Below are positions 43,474-52,590 of a stretch of DNA of 52,944 nt, piece after piece. The notes below the pieces were generated by a model, which searched no databases, was not told where the DNA came from, and saw only the letters and a list, made by a program, of their open reading frames with translations. How positions within the stretch are numbered: the first letter of the stretch is position 1; every line of letters starts with the position of its first letter. The stretch comes from Gammaproteobacteria bacterium (lineage in GTDB: Bacteria; Pseudomonadota; Gammaproteobacteria; CAISUE01), in contig JAJNBD010000007.1 of the NCBI GenBank assembly GCA_021156105.1, forward strand, positions 1 to 52,944. Direction: 5' to 3'. The position numbers were made by a program, and so were the translations under genes.

Positions 43474-44751
43474 TTACTTTAGAATCGTTTCAATCAATGC
43501 CAAATGTTTTGGTAATGATTCCTGATTTTGCTCAAAGCAAACCTTAGCATTAGCACTAAGCTGTTCACGCAAAACTTTATCCTTAAACAAGTTTAACGTT
43601 TGCTGCGTTAAGCTTGCTAAATCTTGGCATTGGATAATAGCATTGGCGTCTTTAAAAGCAGACAAAATTGTCGCAAAATTAAACATCGAAGGACCAACCA
43701 TAATAGGTGTACCTACGGCTGCTGCTTCTAAAATATTATGCCCGCCTTTGTTACTCACTAAGCTACCTGCCACAAAAGCAACATCAGCAAGCGCATAAAA
43801 CAAAGGCAGCTCACCCATGGTATCAACTAGCAAAATATCTGCGGCAATTGTTTGCTGCGGTGTAGCAGCGTATTCACTACGCAGTACCACAGACCAGCCT
43901 TCTGAAATACATAACTTTTTAACTTCTGCAATTCTTTCTGGATGTCGTGGCACTAAGATCCATAACATCTCTGGATATTGTTCTTTTAGCGCTTTAAAAA
44001 CTATAAGCAATTTTTGTTCTTCTGTCTCATGTGTGCTAGCCGCTAGCCATATTTGTGACGTCACGATAACTTGCCGCCATGCCGCAACTTCAGCTGTTAA
44101 ATTTGGCGCTAAAGTAAAATTATATTTAAGATTGCCCGTAACATGAATACGTGCTGACTCAACCCCAAGTAATGCATAGCGCTTAGCATCTGGCTCACCT
44201 TGCGCTGCAATCAATGTGAATGCTTGCCAAGCTGGCTTAAAAAGGCAAGCAAAACGTTGATATGAATGATAAGAACGCTCTGACAAACGTCCATTCACTA
44301 GCATAACAGGAATATGTGGGCTCTTTAAAACATACATCCAGTTGAGCCACAGCTCTGTCTCCATAATTAAAACTAAAGCAGGTTTTACGCGGAATAAAAA
44401 GCGCTTAATTATTTGCGGAACATCATAAGGCGCGTAGCTATAGAGCAAGCGATTTCCAAATAAAGCCTCTGCGCGATGACGGCCAGTTATTGTGCCATTG
44501 GTTAACAAAATGCGGTAATTGGGGTATTTTTGTAACAAAGCATCAATTAAAGGACGAATCGCTATCGTTTCCCCAACAGATACTGCATGGACCCAAATAA
44601 CAGGTAAATCGCTAGGAATAGAAATAAAACCAAAACGTTCAGCAATCCCTTGGCGATAAGCTTTATTTTTTTTAGAACGCCAAAAAAGTTTTAATAACGC
44701 TAATGGCAAAAAAATAACATACACCAAGAAGGTGTAGAACCAACGAAACAT
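43474..44751 (-). CDS. waaA: 3-deoxy-D-manno-octulosonic acid transferase
   Basis: 425 residues. An N-terminal membrane anchor (WFYTFLVYVIFLPLALL) is followed by VIWVHAVSVGETIAIRPLI, with the active-site Glu, and by PYDVPQIIKRFLFRVKPALV, MVNGRLSERS, the Kdo-acceptor side, and the C-terminal GT-B domain with NILEAAAVGTPIMVGPSMFN. It adds Kdo to lipid IVA at the inner membrane. The length is usual. It belongs to the hldE-dsbB-waaA run. Confidence 0.95.
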   Translation of the reverse strand: MFRWFYTFLVYVIFLPLALLKLFWRSKKNKAYRQGIAERFGFISIPSDLPVIWVHAVSVGETIAIRPLIDALLQKYPNYRILLTNGTITGRHRAEALFGNRLLYSYAPYDVPQIIKRFLFRVKPALVLIMETELWLNWMYVLKSPHIPVMLVNGRLSERSYHSYQRFACLFKPAWQAFTLIAAQGEPDAKRYALLGVESARIHVTGNLKYNFTLAPNLTAEVAAWRQVIVTSQIWLAASTHETEEQKLLIVFKALKEQYPEMLWILVPRHPERIAEVKKLCISEGWSVVLRSEYAATPQQTIAADILLVDTMGELPLFYALADVAFVAGSLVSNKGGHNILEAAAVGTPIMVGPSMFNFATILSAFKDANAIIQCQDLASLTQQTLNLFKDKVLREQLSANAKVCFEQNQESLPKHLALIETILK

Positions 44752-44754
44752 GCT

Positions 44755-45348
44755 TTATCCCTTGTGATTTTTAGACTGATATTGTGTTAAAGCTTGAAAA
44801 AACGCAGGGGAATTAAGATTTAATTTCTCAATAATTTTTGTTGCCTGTGCCCATTGATTTGCCATATCAATACTGTCTAAAATGAATTGGAATCCTTTAT
44901 TCGTGTCTTTAGCCACACCCCAACCATAGATGTAAGCCAAGCCTTTATAGCGTTTTGCTTCAACAGATTTATTTGCTTCAGCTGCATCTAAAAACTTAAA
45001 GGCTTGTTCAAAAGCTTCTTTCATATAGTGCTCGTGAACAGGACGGCTATATTCAGAATGTGACCATGCCTCATAATAACGACCAACATCAAAACACATC
45101 AAAGCGCAAGCATATTGGGCCACAGGATCATTTAAGCCTGCCCCCGCTCGATAGTATTCAAATTTTTGCAATTTTGCTTGAGGAAAATTTTTATTATATT
45201 GTTGCGCTGAAAAAAACTCCGCGATCTGCCGTAGCAGTTGGATTTCTCGCGCTTTAGCTTTCTCATCTCCCTGCTCACGCGCATATTGTACTTTTTTTAA
45301 AGTCTTTAGTAATCCATTCAGTTTCCAACGCTTAAGCCAGGTAAACAT
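44755..45348 (-). CDS. Sel1-like repeat protein
   Basis: 197 residues, basic N-terminus then helical repeats resembling Sel1/TPR units: RYKGLAYIYGWGVAKDTNKG and AGLNDPVAQYACALMCFD. Such proteins mediate protein-protein contacts; the partner is unknown. It lies three bases from waaA in the same transcription unit. No signal peptide is apparent. Family assignment is moderately sure. Confidence 0.6.
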   Translation of the reverse strand: MFTWLKRWKLNGLLKTLKKVQYAREQGDEKAKAREIQLLRQIAEFFSAQQYNKNFPQAKLQKFEYYRAGAGLNDPVAQYACALMCFDVGRYYEAWSHSEYSRPVHEHYMKEAFEQAFKFLDAAEANKSVEAKRYKGLAYIYGWGVAKDTNKGFQFILDSIDMANQWAQATKIIEKLNLNSPAFFQALTQYQSKNHKG

Positions 45349-45358
45349 ATTCTGCTCC

Positions 45359-46738
45359 TTAGAAAGGTATATGCAAGTCTGATTTCACCGCTAATAATAT
45401 TGCTTTCACTTCTAACTGAATTCGCGCTAACGCTTCAGGGCTATCAGCTTCAAATCGCAGCACAACCACCGGCGAAGTGTTCGAAGCACGCACTAAAGCC
45501 CAACCATCGTGATATTCTAAACGTAAACCATCAAGCAAATTTTTCTCTGCATTTACTTGCACTGCACCTGCAATGACTTTTTCGATAAAGCTAAACTTTT
45601 CTGCCTCTTGAACAGTTAAATTAATTTCTGGCGTGGAGCAAGTCTCAGGAAATACGGCAAATAACTCATCGCTGGTTCCTTGTGCTTTGCTTAACACTTC
45701 TAACAAGCGTGCACCGGTATAAATACCATCGTCAAAACCAAACCAACGATCATTAAAGAAGATATGGCCACTCATTTCTCCTGCAAGTGCCGCTTGAATT
45801 TCTTTAACTTTAAGTTTAATAAAAGAATGGCCTGTCTTCCACATTACCGCTTGACCACCTGCAGCGTCAATTACGCGAGGCAAATGGTTAGTACACTTCA
45901 CATCAAATAAAATGGGCCTACCAGGGGCTTCTTTTAAAACGGCCTGTGCAAGCAGCATCATCAATCGATCAGGCGCAATCATGCTAGCTTTATTCGTAAT
46001 CACACCAATACGATCGGCATCGCCATCAAAAGCAAGCCCAATATCAGCCTGGTGTTCAAGCACTGCTTGTTGCAAATCTTTTACATTGGCTGCATGACCA
46101 GGATCAGGATGGTGGTTTGGAAAGCGCCCATCTAAATCACAATATAATTCAATTACTTCGCAACCTAAACGACGATATAATTCAGGCGCAATATGCCCTG
46201 CGGCTGCGTTACCCGCATCAACAATAATTTTTAAAGGACGGCTTAGATGAACTTGCTTTGCGACATAATCAATATAATCAGGAATAATATTGTATTCTGT
46301 CACTGTCGCAGTAGGCGATGCCTGAATAAACTGCTGCGCAATAATTCTTTGCTTTAGTGTTTGAATATGAGCTGGATCAAGCGCGCATTGATTTAAAACA
46401 AATTTAAAGCCATTGTATTCCGCCGGGTTATGACTTGCTGTTACCATCACACCATTAGGGCAGTTTAATTGATGCGTTGCAAAATATAACAAAGGTGTTG
46501 CGATGACGCCTAAGCGAATCACGCTAATACCGCTATCTAATAAGCCTTTAATCAACGCATTTTCTAGCTTTTCCCCCGTTAAACGCACATCACGCCCTAC
46601 ACAGGCTTGGGTTTGCTGTAATTCATGCAAACTAACAGCAAATGCACGTCCAATAGCGTAAGCAACTTCTTCAGTAATGGTTTTATCCGCTATGCCTCGG
46701 ATATCATAGGCACGAAAAATTTCAGGAGATAATGTCAT
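45359..46738 (-). CDS. algC: Phosphomannomutase/phosphoglucomutase
   Basis: 459 residues, the usual length. It interconverts hexose 6- and 1-phosphates for LPS and polysaccharide precursors. Active-site serine loop VTASHNPAEYNGFKF, metal loop AFDGDADRIGV, sugar-binding GEMSGHIFF and phosphate-binding RASNTSPVVVLRFE (C-terminal domain) are all present. It is adjacent to waaA and the Sel1-like gene in an envelope operon. The name algC is by similarity; manB is the alternative. Confidence 0.9.
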   Translation of the reverse strand: MTLSPEIFRAYDIRGIADKTITEEVAYAIGRAFAVSLHELQQTQACVGRDVRLTGEKLENALIKGLLDSGISVIRLGVIATPLLYFATHQLNCPNGVMVTASHNPAEYNGFKFVLNQCALDPAHIQTLKQRIIAQQFIQASPTATVTEYNIIPDYIDYVAKQVHLSRPLKIIVDAGNAAAGHIAPELYRRLGCEVIELYCDLDGRFPNHHPDPGHAANVKDLQQAVLEHQADIGLAFDGDADRIGVITNKASMIAPDRLMMLLAQAVLKEAPGRPILFDVKCTNHLPRVIDAAGGQAVMWKTGHSFIKLKVKEIQAALAGEMSGHIFFNDRWFGFDDGIYTGARLLEVLSKAQGTSDELFAVFPETCSTPEINLTVQEAEKFSFIEKVIAGAVQVNAEKNLLDGLRLEYHDGWALVRASNTSPVVVLRFEADSPEALARIQLEVKAILLAVKSDLHIPF

Positions 46739-46800
46739 ATAGCAGCATGAAGATTGAATTTTAAATTGCTGACTATAATACCATAATCGCCCTTATTTTA

Positions 46801-47910
46801 TTATATGCGCGGGCTAGGTTTAGAAGCTGATAAGGTAGAATCTATCTTGGCAATAGCCGCATCATAGACAGCAGCCTGATGCTTTAGTTCTGTGATCAAT
46901 TCAGATTTCTTTTTAGAGGTTAATTCAATAACGGGGCAAAAGACCCGCATATTAAAAGGAAAACCTTCTGCATTTTTTGGTTTAACTTCATGAATATGCC
47001 AAGCAACTGAGTCATGTTTTTTGAGACGTTGCCCAGGTAAGTAAACTTCATAACAAGCAGTCACTTTAGTTAATTGCGGATCATCTATCTGATCAACCCG
47101 GTGCACATAGGTAGTGCTTGTTACCCGTATTGGCGCACCAGGTTCTTCACAGTCAAATTGATAGACTGTGGAGCCTTCGTCTTCTAGCGTAGCCAAGAAA
47201 ACACCTTTTTTTTCATAAAAAAAAGTCTGCAGCTGGGCTACTGCTGTCATACATAAATTCTTGGTATGCCTTAGTGCCTCAAACAAGTCAACAGTTAAAC
47301 CGGCTAAAACATATCTGGCATAGGACAAACGCTCATCACGAGGAACAAGCGATAAACGAACCCCATTAATAAAACTTGAAAACCCAGATCCCACTAAAAA
47401 ACGCTCGATACTTTCTCCTTGAGAAACTGGCCTTGTTCCTTGAGAAACTGATTTTGCCAAAGACTCCGTTTCTTTTGCAACAGCCTGAAAGTACTCTCTT
47501 AAATAAGCTTGACACAAAACAGTACCAAAAGCTTTGCCTCCTCCAAGATAAGCAAAAGCCTCGTCCATTTTTTTAGGGGAGGCAAGAGAAAAATAGGGAA
47601 GAGATTCAGGTGCTTTTGAGAAAATAGGCTTAGTAGGTATCCTTGGACACGTGTCGCTTCCTTGCAGGAACTCGCCCAGCTGAGGTAAATGTTTGTCGGA
47701 GGAAAGTTGCCGCAGATCCAAAAGCTTAAGCAAAGCAAAATAATGCACGTAACACACAAAGCGCGGCGCAGTTAAAACCACCTCTTTAAGCTCCCTGGCT
47801 GTTTTTATTAATAAATTATCGGGATAGCGTCCTTCAAAAAACTGGAGGTAAGCATTGGGTAGCGTTGCCAGTAAAATTGCCAGAGGATCATAATCGTAGG
47901 CCATAAGCAT
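46801..47910 (-). CDS. Unknown protein, possible effector
   Basis: 369 residues, no signal peptide and no membrane helix. It has a Cys-poor mixed fold, with YLGGGKAFGTVLCQAYLRE and DEGSTVYQFDCEEPGAPI among noticeable stretches, and a short charged, Ser/Pro-rich tail (TLSASKPSPRI). I do not recognise a family. It is the first gene in the minus-strand envelope run and may have its own promoter. Codon use looks like its neighbours. An alternative start is the third codon (ATG). Confidence 0.5.
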   Translation of the reverse strand: MLMAYDYDPLAILLATLPNAYLQFFEGRYPDNLLIKTARELKEVVLTAPRFVCYVHYFALLKLLDLRQLSSDKHLPQLGEFLQGSDTCPRIPTKPIFSKAPESLPYFSLASPKKMDEAFAYLGGGKAFGTVLCQAYLREYFQAVAKETESLAKSVSQGTRPVSQGESIERFLVGSGFSSFINGVRLSLVPRDERLSYARYVLAGLTVDLFEALRHTKNLCMTAVAQLQTFFYEKKGVFLATLEDEGSTVYQFDCEEPGAPIRVTSTTYVHRVDQIDDPQLTKVTACYEVYLPGQRLKKHDSVAWHIHEVKPKNAEGFPFNMRVFCPVIELTSKKKSELITELKHQAAVYDAAIAKIDSTLSASKPSPRI

Positions 47911-48049
47911 ATCTCCTTTTTTTACAGCTTAGCAGTTGTACCTTAACAAAACCTTAAAAATAGACCGCCTTCCCTAGGGTAACCTCTGTGGGGTATGAAA
48001 ATGGTAGGCGCACGATTGGGATGGCTGCAGCAAAACTATTTTATTGATC

Positions 48050-48080
48050 ACCGCTCACGGTCGCGGCTCTAGCCTGCAGA
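48050..48080. repeat. Intergenic repeat, copy C
   Basis: ACCGCTCACGGTCGCGGCTC and following bases match the right arm of the element at 33767-33802, including the extension ctgcaga. The block begins with AAAATGGTAGGCG (47998-48010), which is also found at 34458, so the element may be longer. The 219-base gap (47911-48129) before ccmA holds this repeat and no clear promoter. Confidence 0.5.
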
Positions 48081-48129
48081 GTTTACTGCTCCATGGTATG
48101 ATTAACAGATATTTTTCTTTTTTAAACTC

Positions 48130-48747
48130 ATGCTTAGCATACGTAATCTTCAGCTAGAATTAAACGAGCAACGATTATTCGAACCTGTTAATTTTGACCT
48201 TGCTCCTGGCGCTTGCTTGCAGCTTTGCGGGCCTAATGGTGTTGGCAAAACGAGCATCCTCAAAATTCTTGCCGGGCTTTTAAAACCAAGACGCGGCAGT
48301 ATTTTATGGCAAGGTAAAAAATTATTATCCTTAAGCCAAGAGGCAAAGTATCTTGGCCATGATTTAGCCTTAAAACTATCATTAACGCTAGAAGAAAATT
48401 TAAAATATTACGCAAGTATCATGCAAACAAATCCGGCAGAAATTCATATTGCTTGTGATTTTTTTCAACTGTTATCATTATTGTCTCTACCGGTGCAACA
48501 GCTATCGGCAGGCCAAAAGCACCGTGCGCAGTTGGCAAAATTATTAATTAATCGTAAACCTATCTGGTTATTAGATGAACCTTTTACTGGCCTTGATCAA
48601 ACACATATTCAACAATTATTGCGTTTATTTAAAATTTTTCTAGAAAAAGATGGCATGATTATTTTTACGAGCCATCATCCTATTGATGTTGATACTTTTT
48701 CAATTCAACGTCTTGAGCTGACACGAGCCACCCATGAAACTTTTTAA
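48130..48747 (+). CDS. ccmA: Haem exporter ATPase CcmA
   Basis: 205 residues, an ABC ATPase of the cytochrome c maturation system I. Walker A GPNGVGKTS (residues 35-43), signature LSAGQKHRAQL, Walker B IWLLDEPFTGLD and the H-loop ITFTSHHP-like region are present. It powers release of holo-CcmE with CcmBCD. Its last codons overlap ccmB by 14 bases. The other ccm genes are not next door. Confidence 0.93.
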   Translation: MLSIRNLQLELNEQRLFEPVNFDLAPGACLQLCGPNGVGKTSILKILAGLLKPRRGSILWQGKKLLSLSQEAKYLGHDLALKLSLTLEENLKYYASIMQTNPAEIHIACDFFQLLSLLSLPVQQLSAGQKHRAQLAKLLINRKPIWLLDEPFTGLDQTHIQQLLRLFKIFLEKDGMIIFTSHHPIDVDTFSIQRLELTRATHETF

Positions 48748-49399
48748 AGCTTTATTTTGGCGCGATTGCCAACTGTGTTTTCGTCAAAGCGGTGATTACC
48801 TGCTAGCGCTATCATTCTGGTTTTTATTTGTCTGCTTTTTTCCGCTAACAAATATTGCCTCCCCGCAACTTTTGCAAAGCTTTGCACCTGGTATTATTTG
48901 GTTAGGTTTATTGCTAACTCAATTATTAAATTTATCAAAATTATTTCGTGATGATTATCAAGATGGTGTATTAGCTGAGTTATTGCAAAGCCCACATGAA
49001 TTATTTTTAATTGTGCTTTTTAAACTCATTTCTTTTTGGATAATTTTTTATTTACCCATTTTTCTCTTAGCACCAGTACTTGCTTCTATGTTTCATCTAT
49101 CAGTCCATGCTATCTTTATTTTAGAAGCAGGCATACTGTTAGGCAGCCCTATTCTCACGTTGTTTAGTGCTTTTGTTTCTAGTTTAACACTAACGATACG
49201 CAACAATAACCTCATTATTAATTTATTATTTTTACCCTTGACTGTTCCTATTTTAATTTTTTCAACCAGTGCCGTAAATCGGGTCATGCTGGGCTTATCT
49301 TATGCCGCCCCCATCGCATGGCTTGGTGTTATGCTATTACTTAGCTTAGCCATCATGCCATTAGCCATTACTTACACTTTAAAGACCATTTTTGAATAA
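48734..49399 (+). CDS. ccmB: Haem exporter membrane protein CcmB
   Basis: 221 residues, six hydrophobic helices, in the usual length. The sequence ALFWRDCQLCFRQSGDYL at the start, then LWFLFVCFFPL, GIIWLGLLLTQLLN and the C-terminal YAAPIAWLGVMLLLSLAIM matches CcmB proteins. It is the transmembrane partner of CcmA. It overlaps ccmA. No ccmC follows; a thiolase gene begins 79 bases later. Confidence 0.92.
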   Translation: MKLFKALFWRDCQLCFRQSGDYLLALSFWFLFVCFFPLTNIASPQLLQSFAPGIIWLGLLLTQLLNLSKLFRDDYQDGVLAELLQSPHELFLIVLFKLISFWIIFYLPIFLLAPVLASMFHLSVHAIFILEAGILLGSPILTLFSAFVSSLTLTIRNNNLIINLLFLPLTVPILIFSTSAVNRVMLGLSYAAPIAWLGVMLLLSLAIMPLAITYTLKTIFE

Positions 49400-49452
49400 G
49401 TTGAGCGAGCTAACTGGCTAGAAGAAAGATAAATCTACATTCGAAGTTTTGC

Positions 49453-49458
49453 TATAAT
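49453..49458 (+). promoter_or_regulatory. Extended -10 promoter for the thiolase gene
   Basis: TGCTATAAT (TG at 49450-49451, TATAAT at 49453-49458), an extended -10 element, about 20 bases before the start codon. The -35 is weak. The ribosome binding site is AGAGG. Confidence 0.6.
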
Positions 49459-49477
49459 CGTCCAAGAGGTTATTACC

Positions 49478-50656
49478 ATGAATTTATCTAAACCCATTTA
49501 TATTCTCAGTGCAGCACGCACACCAATGACTGCATTATTAGGCGCGCAAAAAGATTTTAGCGCTAATGAACTTGGCGCGCTCGCTATTAAAGATGTTTTG
49601 AGCCGGGCAAAACTTGCGCCTGAAAAAATTGAAGAAGTGATCATGGGTAATGTTTTGATGGCAGGCCAAGGCCAAGCACCCGCCCGTCAAGCAATGATTA
49701 AAGCAGGTATGCCTAACACTATTCCAGCAACAACAATTAACAAAATGTGCGGCTCAGGCATGAAAGCTGCCATGCTCGCAGCCGATGGCATCCTTGCTGG
49801 CCACAACCACCTTGCTGTGGCAGGTGGAATGGAAAGCATGACTAATGCACCTTATCTTTTACTCAAAGGCCGTCAAGGCTACCGCCTTGGGGAAAGCGCT
49901 TTATATGACCATATGACCTTAGATGGCTTACAAGATGCTTATAACAAAGGCACTTTAATGGGTGTCTTTGCAGATGCTTGCGCAAAAAAATATGACTTTA
50001 ATCGCCAAGCTCAAGACGCTTACGCGCTTCGCTCTTTAGAACGCGCTAAACTTGCGATTGAAGATGGAAGCTTTGAGGCAGAAATCACCCCTACCCCCAA
50101 AGCAGATGGAACTTTTATCACTCAAGATGAAGCACCCAGCAAAGCTAAACCCGAAAAAATCCCATTCTTAAAGCCTGCCTTTAATAAAGATGGCACGGTA
50201 ACTGCCGCAAACTCTAGCTCTATTTCTGATGGCGCTGCTGCGCTTATCCTTGCGGATGACGAAGGTTTAACACAAACCTCAGTCCAGCCTTTAGCAAAAA
50301 TTATTGGCTACACGTCTTTTGCCAGCGAGCCTGAATGGTTTACCACAGCCCCTGTCGGCGCGATAAAAAAATTATTAGCACAAATTAATTGGCGTATGGA
50401 AGAAGTCGACTTATGGGAAATTAATGAAGCCTTTGCTGTCGTTACCATGGCAGCAATCCAAGAATTAAAGCTTGATCCTGCCAAGGTTAATGTACATGGT
50501 GGCGCTTGTGCCTTAGGCCACCCTATTGGTGCTTCCGGTGCCCGTATTTTAACCACGCTAATTTATGCCTTGAAAAAATATGGGTTAAAACGTGGCGTTG
50601 CAGCATTATGCATTGGCGGCGGCGAAGCAACCGCAATGGCTATCGAGCTTGTCTAA
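49478..50656 (+). CDS. Acetyl-CoA acetyltransferase (thiolase)
   Basis: 392 residues, the normal length for type II thiolases. Active-site Cys in NKMCGSGMKA (about residue 88), His in HGGACALGHPIGASGAR (about 348) and Cys in ALCIGGGEATAM (about 378) are present. It condenses two acetyl-CoA to acetoacetyl-CoA or cleaves 3-ketoacyl-CoA. It stands alone with its own extended -10 promoter and a terminator, so its partner pathway (PHB, mevalonate or degradation) is not shown here. Confidence 0.93.
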   Translation: MNLSKPIYILSAARTPMTALLGAQKDFSANELGALAIKDVLSRAKLAPEKIEEVIMGNVLMAGQGQAPARQAMIKAGMPNTIPATTINKMCGSGMKAAMLAADGILAGHNHLAVAGGMESMTNAPYLLLKGRQGYRLGESALYDHMTLDGLQDAYNKGTLMGVFADACAKKYDFNRQAQDAYALRSLERAKLAIEDGSFEAEITPTPKADGTFITQDEAPSKAKPEKIPFLKPAFNKDGTVTAANSSSISDGAAALILADDEGLTQTSVQPLAKIIGYTSFASEPEWFTTAPVGAIKKLLAQINWRMEEVDLWEINEAFAVVTMAAIQELKLDPAKVNVHGGACALGHPIGASGARILTTLIYALKKYGLKRGVAALCIGGGEATAMAIELV

Positions 50657-50677
50657 AGGTTATTTAAAAACTTTTAT

Positions 50678-50704
50678 CATGCGACAGAGCGAACCTGTCG
50701 CATG
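50678..50704. terminator. Bidirectional terminator between convergent genes
   Basis: A perfect 10-bp stem CATGCGACAG (50678-50687) with CTGTCGCATG (50695-50704), loop AGCGAAC. It separates the plus-strand thiolase gene from the minus-strand rhomboid gene, which ends at 50709. Confidence 0.8.
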
Positions 50705-50708
50705 AACT

Positions 50709-51281
50709 TTAAAAAATAAACGCGCCTGCTACCCCAGCTAAACAGCCAAACATATGCCCTTCCCAAGAAACGCCAGGCCCTGATGGCATGAGATTCATCC
50801 ATAAGCTACCTAGATAGTAAAGGCATAATAGCGCCACAATCACCGTCATCACGCTAGGCTGAAAAATACTCTGCATTAATAAAAACCCCCAGTATCCCAT
50901 CAGCACACTACTTGCGCCAATATGAATCCCTGGGCGCGCCAATAACCAAGTCGCGAATCCTGATAATGCAAAAATAAAAACCGTCAGAAAAATAAAAGTG
51001 TGCACACCATATAGCAAAGTTAAATTAACCAAAACTAATAAAGGGACTGAATTAAAAAACAAGTGATTAAAACCACCATGTAAAAATGGCGCACAAATAA
51101 TTCCTGGCAAGCCATACCATTTGCGGGGCCAGATGCCTAATAGATTTAAACGATAACCAACTAAGGCATTAACACATTGCACTAGCCAGAGAACACCAAC
51201 AATTTTTAAGGTTAAGCCAATCGCCTGTTGACTTGCCGCAATTAACGCAACCAATTGATCAATCCAAAGACTAATATTCAT
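50709..51281 (-). CDS. Rhomboid family intramembrane serine protease
   Basis: 190 residues with about six hydrophobic helices. The catalytic serine motif is HIGASSVLMGYWG (Ser in GxS) and the partner His is in WEGHMFGCLAG; a HGGFNHLFFN stretch is typical of the loop after the first helix. Such proteases cut transmembrane substrates. It overlaps nothing but lies five bases from the Mpo1-like gene on the same strand. The serine motif reads GASS rather than the usual GASG. Confidence 0.8.
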   Translation of the reverse strand: MNISLWIDQLVALIAASQQAIGLTLKIVGVLWLVQCVNALVGYRLNLLGIWPRKWYGLPGIICAPFLHGGFNHLFFNSVPLLVLVNLTLLYGVHTFIFLTVFIFALSGFATWLLARPGIHIGASSVLMGYWGFLLMQSIFQPSVMTVIVALLCLYYLGSLWMNLMPSGPGVSWEGHMFGCLAGVAGAFIF

Positions 51282-51286
51282 AAAAA

Positions 51287-51610
51287 TTATTTTTTCTGAT
51301 TTGGCAACTTATCAAATAAAATATCTTTCAACATAACAAAGTCAGCCATTAAACTATAAAGCGGTTGTTTAAACGTTGCGGGACGATTACGCTCAAAAAT
51401 AAAATGCCCAAGCCAAGCAAAACCATAACCACAAAGAACAGCAAAAATTAAAAACATCCACACGCCACAAATTAGCCCTAACAAAATAAAAATCCCTGCA
51501 GACAAAGTGCCCACAACGTGTAAAAATCGACAGATAGGATTTTGGTGCTGAGTCAAATAATAACGATAAAATTCTTTAAAATCAGTGTACTTTGGAATAT
51601 CCATAAACAA
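51287..51610 (-). CDS. Mpo1-like (DUF962) membrane protein
   Basis: 107 residues, two to three hydrophobic helices. It shows the family pattern EFYRYYLTQHQNPICRFLHV, GYGFAWLGHFIFERNRPATF and YSLMADFVMLKDILF, including conserved His residues in QHxNP and GHFxFExN. Yeast Mpo1 is an Fe-dependent 2-hydroxy fatty acid dioxygenase; bacterial members are not well characterised. It lies next to a rhomboid gene and divergent to hemC. The role here is inferred from family only. Confidence 0.82.
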   Translation of the reverse strand: MFMDIPKYTDFKEFYRYYLTQHQNPICRFLHVVGTLSAGIFILLGLICGVWMFLIFAVLCGYGFAWLGHFIFERNRPATFKQPLYSLMADFVMLKDILFDKLPNQKK

Positions 51611-51663
51611 GTTCCCTTAAGTCAGCTTATGTTATCATAGGATATCGATTAATGCTTTCAGTT

Positions 51664-52590
51664 ATGAAAACCATCCGTATTGCAACACGTAAAAGCCCTC
51701 TTGCCCTCTGGCAAGCCGAACACATTAAAGCTTTGTTAATTAAACAATTCCCCCACTTCCACTATGAACTTGTCCCTATCGTTAGTAGCGGTGACCGCTT
51801 TCAAAAGGATACTTTAGCCGCTCTTGGCGGCAAAGGGGCTTTTGTCAAAGAATTAGAGCATGCTTTATTTGATGGCAGAGCCGAAATTGCTGTTCACTCC
51901 ATGAAAGATGTCCCTGTTGATCTTCCTCAGGGCCTTATGCTAGCCGCTTATTTAAAGCGGGAAGACCCTCGCGATGCTTTTGTAAGTCAGCATTTCGCAC
52001 GACTTGAAGATTTGCCTCAGGGCGCAAAGCTTGGCACAGCCAGTTTACGCCGCAAAGCTTTATTAAAACATTTACGACCTGACTTACAAATTGATATGCT
52101 GCGGGGAAATGTAAATACCCGTTTGGCGAAGCTTCATGCTGGCGAATTTGATGCGTTGATTTTTGCCGCCGCCGGCCTTATTCGTCTAGGTTTCCAAGAT
52201 CAAATTAAAGAATACCTGACGATTGATCAATTTTTACCTGCAATTACGCAAGGAATTTTAGGGGTTGAATGCCACGTGGATAATTCAGAACTTCGGAGCA
52301 TGCTAACCTGTTTAAATGATCAAACCACGCAAAAAGCCGCCTTAGCTGAAAGAGCCTTTAATCGTCGCTTAGGCGGCGCTTGCCATGTACCCGTTGCAGG
52401 CTATGCAACAGTTCATAACCAGCAATTACAGATAAAAGGCTTAGTCGCCAAAGTTGATGGCAGCGTGATTTTGCGCGATGAGATTAATGGCTTAGCTGAA
52501 AATTGCGAAGCTTTAGGCACGCAATTAGCAGAACAGCTCATTGCTCAAGGCGCTGATGAAATCTTAAAACCTTATGTCGATACCCCATAA
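51664..52590 (+). CDS. hemC: Hydroxymethylbilane synthase
   Basis: 308 residues from the ATG at 51664 (the ATG at 51652 adds four). HemC joins four porphobilinogens into hydroxymethylbilane. The N-terminus is RIATRKSPLALWQAEHIKAL; VHSMKDVPVDLPQG and LGTASLRRKALL (cofactor and substrate arginines), RGNVNTRLAKL, and the dipyrromethane attachment Cys in RLGGACHVPVAGY are all present. It overlaps hemD by 17 bases. Confidence 0.97.
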   Translation: MKTIRIATRKSPLALWQAEHIKALLIKQFPHFHYELVPIVSSGDRFQKDTLAALGGKGAFVKELEHALFDGRAEIAVHSMKDVPVDLPQGLMLAAYLKREDPRDAFVSQHFARLEDLPQGAKLGTASLRRKALLKHLRPDLQIDMLRGNVNTRLAKLHAGEFDALIFAAAGLIRLGFQDQIKEYLTIDQFLPAITQGILGVECHVDNSELRSMLTCLNDQTTQKAALAERAFNRRLGGACHVPVAGYATVHNQQLQIKGLVAKVDGSVILRDEINGLAENCEALGTQLAEQLIAQGADEILKPYVDTP

